From contig CAWKKJ010000013.1 of assembly GCA_963850205.1 (NCBI GenBank), forward strand, positions 62,001-126,000: DNA of 64,000 bases. Reading direction: 5' to 3'. A program made the translations under genes and the position numbers. The notes below the pieces were generated by a model. The model was not told where the DNA came from, did not search any database, and saw only the letters and a list, made by a program, of their open reading frames with translations. Below are positions 60,843 through 64,000 of the stretch, in pieces; position 1 is the first letter of the stretch; each line of letters opens with the position of its first letter. The DNA is from JACVRW01 sp963850205. Its GTDB lineage: Bacteria; Actinomycetota; Thermoleophilia; Solirubrobacterales; Thermoleophilaceae.

Positions 60843-62104
60843 ATGCGCAGCGTCCAGCACTTGGTGATCGGCGCCGGGGTCCACGGGCTCTCCACCGCCT
60901 GGCACCTGGCCGAGGCCGGCGAGGAGGTGCTGGTGGTCGACAGGACGGGGGTGGCCGCCGGCGCGTCCGGGATCGCCTGCGGGGTGGTGCGCAACAACTA
61001 CTTCCAGCCGGCCATGCAGGACCTGATGGCCTCCTGCGTCGAGATCTGGGAATCCGATCCCGAGACCCTGGCCTACCACGGCTCGGGCTACATCGCGCTC
61101 GGCGACGGCGACCAGGAGGCCGACCTCGGCGCCGTCTACGAGCGTCAGGAGCGGATCGGGTACGGCTCCGAGCTGATCACCGGCGAGGCCGAGGTGGCGG
61201 CGCACATGCGCGAGCTGTTCACTGACTGGCGCGCGCCGGGCCTGAGCGTCTGCCTCCACGAGCATCGCGGCGGCTTTGCCTTCAACAAGGACTCGATGCA
61301 CGGGCTGGCGGCAAAGGCCCGGGCGGCAGGCGCGACCATCGAGGAGGGCGTGGAGGTCACCGGTTTCGAGCTCGACGAGTCTCAGGGGCGGTCACACAGG
61401 TGAACACCAGCGCCGGGCCGATCGGAGTCGAGCAGGTGGTGGTGGCCGTCGGCCCGTGGGTGGCCGGCCTGTGGGAGCAGCTCGGGTTGCCGCGCCGCAC
61501 CGAGGTGGCCGGCAGCGAGCGCGAGATGTGGACCTACTGGTATCTCCAGGAGGGGGAGATCGACGTCGATCCCTCGATGTTCGTGACCTCGGACGGCTCG
61601 CTGCCGCCGGTGTTGCACGTGGACAGCAGCGCGCCGCTGCACGACGACTCCGGCGGCCTGGTCACCGGCGACCAGTGGGGTATCTACTTCAAGCAGGACA
61701 AGCACTCCGTGCAGGGCGGGGCCGAGCCGCTGCCCAAGGGCCACGAGTTCGACCTCGACCCGTACCCGACCGGCACCGTCGAGCCCGGCTTTCCCGACAT
61801 GTGGTGCGCCGCGCTGTCGCACTGCATGGAGCGTTTCGAGGGCGCGCGCCCGAAGTACCGGGCCACGCGCTCCGGCGGCGTGGGAGCCTTCACGGCGGAC
61901 AACTTCCCCGTCTTCGACTACATGCGGGCCAACGTCTTCGTGGCCGCCGACTCCAACCACGGCTACAAGATGATCGCCGTGGGCAAGGAGATCGCCCGCA
62001 TCCTCGGTGGAGAGCACTCCACGCTGCTTCACCCCTTCCGCTACGAGCGCTTCGCCACGGGTGACCTTCATCCCGTGTCCAACAGCCCGTATCCCTGGAG
62101 CTGA
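60843..62104 (+). CDS. DAO-family FAD-dependent amine oxidase (sarcosine oxidase beta-like), split by a frameshift
   Basis: About 420 residues if repaired. It starts VIGAGVHGLSTAWHLAEAGEEVLVVDR with the FAD motif GxGxxG and AGASGIACGVVRNNY. After FELDESQG the frame changes in the run CAGGGGCGG (61383-61391); adding one G gives GAVTQVNTSAGPIGVEQVVVAVGPWV. The second part ends GGVGAFTADNFPVFDYMRANVFVAADSNHGYKM. Loss of a base in a G run suggests a sequence error. It would oxidise an N-methyl or secondary amine; it forms the end of set 2 and has no delta, alpha or gamma partners beside it. Confidence 0.8.
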
Positions 62105-62111
62105 CTCGCCC

Positions 62112-63921
62112 TTGGCCCATCTGCGGCTCGCGCCGCTGCTGGTCGTCGCGCTGGCTCTCGCCTCCCCACTGCCCGCAGCGGCCGATCCCGCTGGGCGCAC
62201 CACCGCTGAGGAGAGGATCAGGCTCGACGGCGGCAGCGGCCTTCGCCATCCGATCGAGGCCCCCGGACGGAAGCATGTGATCCGGACGCCCGTTCCCGGC
62301 CTTGAGCTTCCGGCCCCGGCCGGCGCGCAGCGCTCGCTGGCCTTCTTCGCTCACCTCACCGACGCGCAGCTGGCCGACGAGATGTCTCCGGCGAGGCTCG
62401 AGTACCGCCGTGGCGTGAGCGGCTCCTACAGCGTGTGGCGGCCGCACGAGGCGCTGGGGCCGCAGACCTTCGATCAGGCGGTGCGCAACGTGAACCTCAA
62501 CGCGGTGAGCCGGACGACGGATGCCGGCGGGCAGCGGGCGACGCTCGGCTTCGCCCTCGTGACCGGGGACCTGAGCGACAACCACCAGCGCAACGAGGTC
62601 CGCTGGGGAGTGAGGATCCTCGAGGGCGGGACGGTCGATCCCTTCTCGGGCCGGAGGATCGGGCCGCGTAACCGCTGCCCCGGAGCGCCGCGGAGCGTCC
62701 GGCGCCGGCTCAACCAGGCCGTGGCGGCCCGCCGCTACACCGGCGTCCAGGACCGGGGCGATTTTCGCGGACGCCCCAGCCGGTCCTTCTGGGATCCGGA
62801 TGTGGCCACACCGGTCGGTGTCCCGGGGCGGCTGCCCTCCCACCCGGGCCTGATGGACCGAGCCCAGCGGCCGTTTGTCGCCGAGGGGCTGGCGATGCCC
62901 TGGTACGCGGCACGCGGCAACCACGACGGGCTGGCCCAGGGCTTCTTCGGCGCGCTCCCCGGGGCCGGGGTGGCCATCGGTTGCCGCAAGGCAACGGGGT
63001 TCCGCCGCCCGCTCGGCTCGGGCCGGCCCGGCTCGTCCTGGAACGAGATGCGGGCGCGCCTACAGGTCAGGCGCCGCTTCGCCTGGGTGCCGCCGGATCC
63101 GGCACGGCGATTCGTATCGGCTCGCGGCTTCAAGCGGCTTCACGGCGGCGCCGACCGCCGGCACGGCTTCGCGCTCACGCCGCGAACTCAAAGCCGCCGT
63201 TCACGGGGAACGGCGAGCTACTACTCCTGGTCCCCTGGCCCCGGCCTGAGGTTCATCTCCATCGACACCGTCGCCGACGGTGGCGGCTCGGACGGCAACC
63301 TGGACCACCCGCAGTACCGCTGGCTCGGCCGGGACCTGCGCGCCGCTCAGCCGCCGCAGCGAGCTGGTCGTGGTCTATGGGCACCACTCGCTCGAGACGA
63401 TGGCCAACCGGCGGCGCGACGAGCGCGCCGGGCGCTGTGGGCGGGGGGCCGTCTCCTGCGACGGCGACCCGCGGCGCTCGGCTCCGCTCCACCTCGGCCT
63501 GCGCGGGCGCGCAAGCCTTCGTGCGCTGCTGCTGCGCCACCCCAACGTGATCCTGTACGTGACCGGTCACATGCACAGCAACCGCGTGGTGCCCTGGTTC
63601 CGCGCCGGCGGGCGGAGCGGCTTCTGGCAGGTGACCACCGCGTCGCACATGTCGTACCCGCAGCAGACCCGGCTCGTCGAGCTGATGGACTACGGCAACG
63701 GCACGCTGTCGATCGTCAACACCGTGCTCGACACCGCCGCGCCGATTCAGCCGCCGGCGGCGGGCACCCCGGCCGCCGGCCTGACCGAGAGCCAGCTCGG
63801 ATCGCTGTCGCGGATGCTCTCCGCCAACGTGCGCGAGCGAGCGGTGACCGCCACGGCCGCCGCCGCGAGCCCGTACCCGTCCGGCAACGTCGAGCTTCTC
63901 GTGCCGGATCCGCGCCGGTAG
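62112..63921 (+). CDS. Secreted calcineurin-like metallophosphoesterase, split by a frameshift
   Basis: About 602 residues if repaired. It starts at TTG 62112 with a signal peptide (LRLAPLLVVALALASPLPAAA). Metal motifs in order: FFAHLTDAQLAD (DxQ where DxH is usual), VTGDLSDN, ARGNHDG, then in the other frame VVVYGHHSLETM and YVTGHMHSN. The frame changes near 63348, where one extra base lies between RDLRAA and SRRSELVVVYGHHS. It resembles the PPA1498-type secreted phosphoesterases of actinobacteria. The frame before the shift remains open to the window end, which hides it from simple searches. Substrate unknown. Confidence 0.75.
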
Positions 63922-63931
63922 CGTCCCGGGG
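63919..63931 (+). promoter_or_regulatory. Leaderless promoter of the last gene
   Basis: TAGCGT (63919-63924), overlapping the phosphoesterase stop TAG, ends 7 nt before GTG 63932. This repeats the layout seen at coaX. Confidence 0.45.
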
Positions 63932-64000
63932 GGTGAACGCGACCAGGTCGGACTCCGTTGCCGGCATCGCCGAGGCGATCTACGGCCTGATCCTGAGCAC
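63932..64000 (+). CDS. Start of a gene cut by the window edge, possible membrane protein
   Basis: Twenty-three codons from GTG 63932 read VNATRSDSVAGIAEAIYGLI, then LST. The last residues look like the beginning of a transmembrane helix. The TAGCGT box 7 nt upstream supports the start. Too short for a family call. Confidence 0.45.

Overview
The window is high-GC chromosomal DNA from an actinobacterium. The best guess is class Thermoleophilia (Solirubrobacterales or relatives), inferred from gene content rather than from any rRNA. Clues are a secreted protein with the SPALVI...ALFISLGG leader typical of that class, an InhA-type FabI, a two-domain AbiEi/DUF559 protein, ClpC, many GTG/TTG starts, and -10 boxes of the TANNNT type placed only 6-7 nt before start codons, which implies leaderless mRNAs. 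I saw no tRNA, rRNA, CRISPR array, insertion sequence or phage gene.

Positions 1-10.6 kb hold mixed metabolic genes: an amidase-like gene cut by the window edge, an aldo/keto reductase, a short methyltransferase, a secreted CocE-type hydrolase, a HAD phosphatase and an acyl-CoA-dehydrogenase-like flavoprotein. The folate genes folP (frameshifted), folB and folK follow, then a GAF histidine kinase with its LuxR-type response regulator, and a glutathione-S-transferase-like protein. Positions 10.6-18.8 kb are a compact type II fatty-acid synthesis operon (fabD-fabH-fabG-acpP-fabF-carboxyltransferase-GDSL hydrolase-MaoC-fabI). It ends in coaX, which has its own leaderless promoter.

Positions 18.8-31.3 kb carry a large LuxR ATPase regulator divergent from a cupin-ECF sigma pair, the AbiEi-like gene, dus, greA, lysS (frameshifted), small envelope proteins and clpC. 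Positions 31.4-43.1 kb are accessory: a second large ATPase (frameshifted), a cupin and FAD-oxidase pair preceded by a duplicated palindrome, a glutamine-synthetase-family gene, two TauE/SafE permeases, a scarred locus with two truncated genes meeting at one junction, a MatB-like acyl-CoA synthetase, and small proteins.

Positions 43.2-62.1 kb are the most interesting part: a one-carbon/amine nitrogen island. It has two complete sets of glutamate-synthase-like genes (class II amidotransferase, GXGXG protein, FMN protein) of the kind called MgsABC or GlxBCD. Between them lie a heterotetrameric sarcosine oxidase-type operon (order delta-alpha-gamma-beta), a 59-residue unknown gene, formate-tetrahydrofolate ligase, a dehalogenase-like hydrolase, a GntR regulator and a second glutamine-synthetase-family enzyme. 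A 157-residue protein of no known family and a DAO-family oxidase follow set 2. Together these resemble the N-methylglutamate route for methylamine, or sarcosine/betaine demethylation feeding methylene-THF. The exact substrate cannot be read from sequence. The FMN protein of set 1 has lost all three cysteines that hold the [3Fe-4S] cluster, while set 2 keeps them. Two ~165-nt spacers, one before the 59-residue gene and one before set 2, share an unusual nested-stem architecture and may be regulatory RNAs.

Seven genes and one pseudogene are split by single-base frameshifts. Two of them (folP, lysS) would be essential, so some of these are probably sequence errors. The window ends with a secreted metallophosphoesterase and the first 23 codons of another gene.
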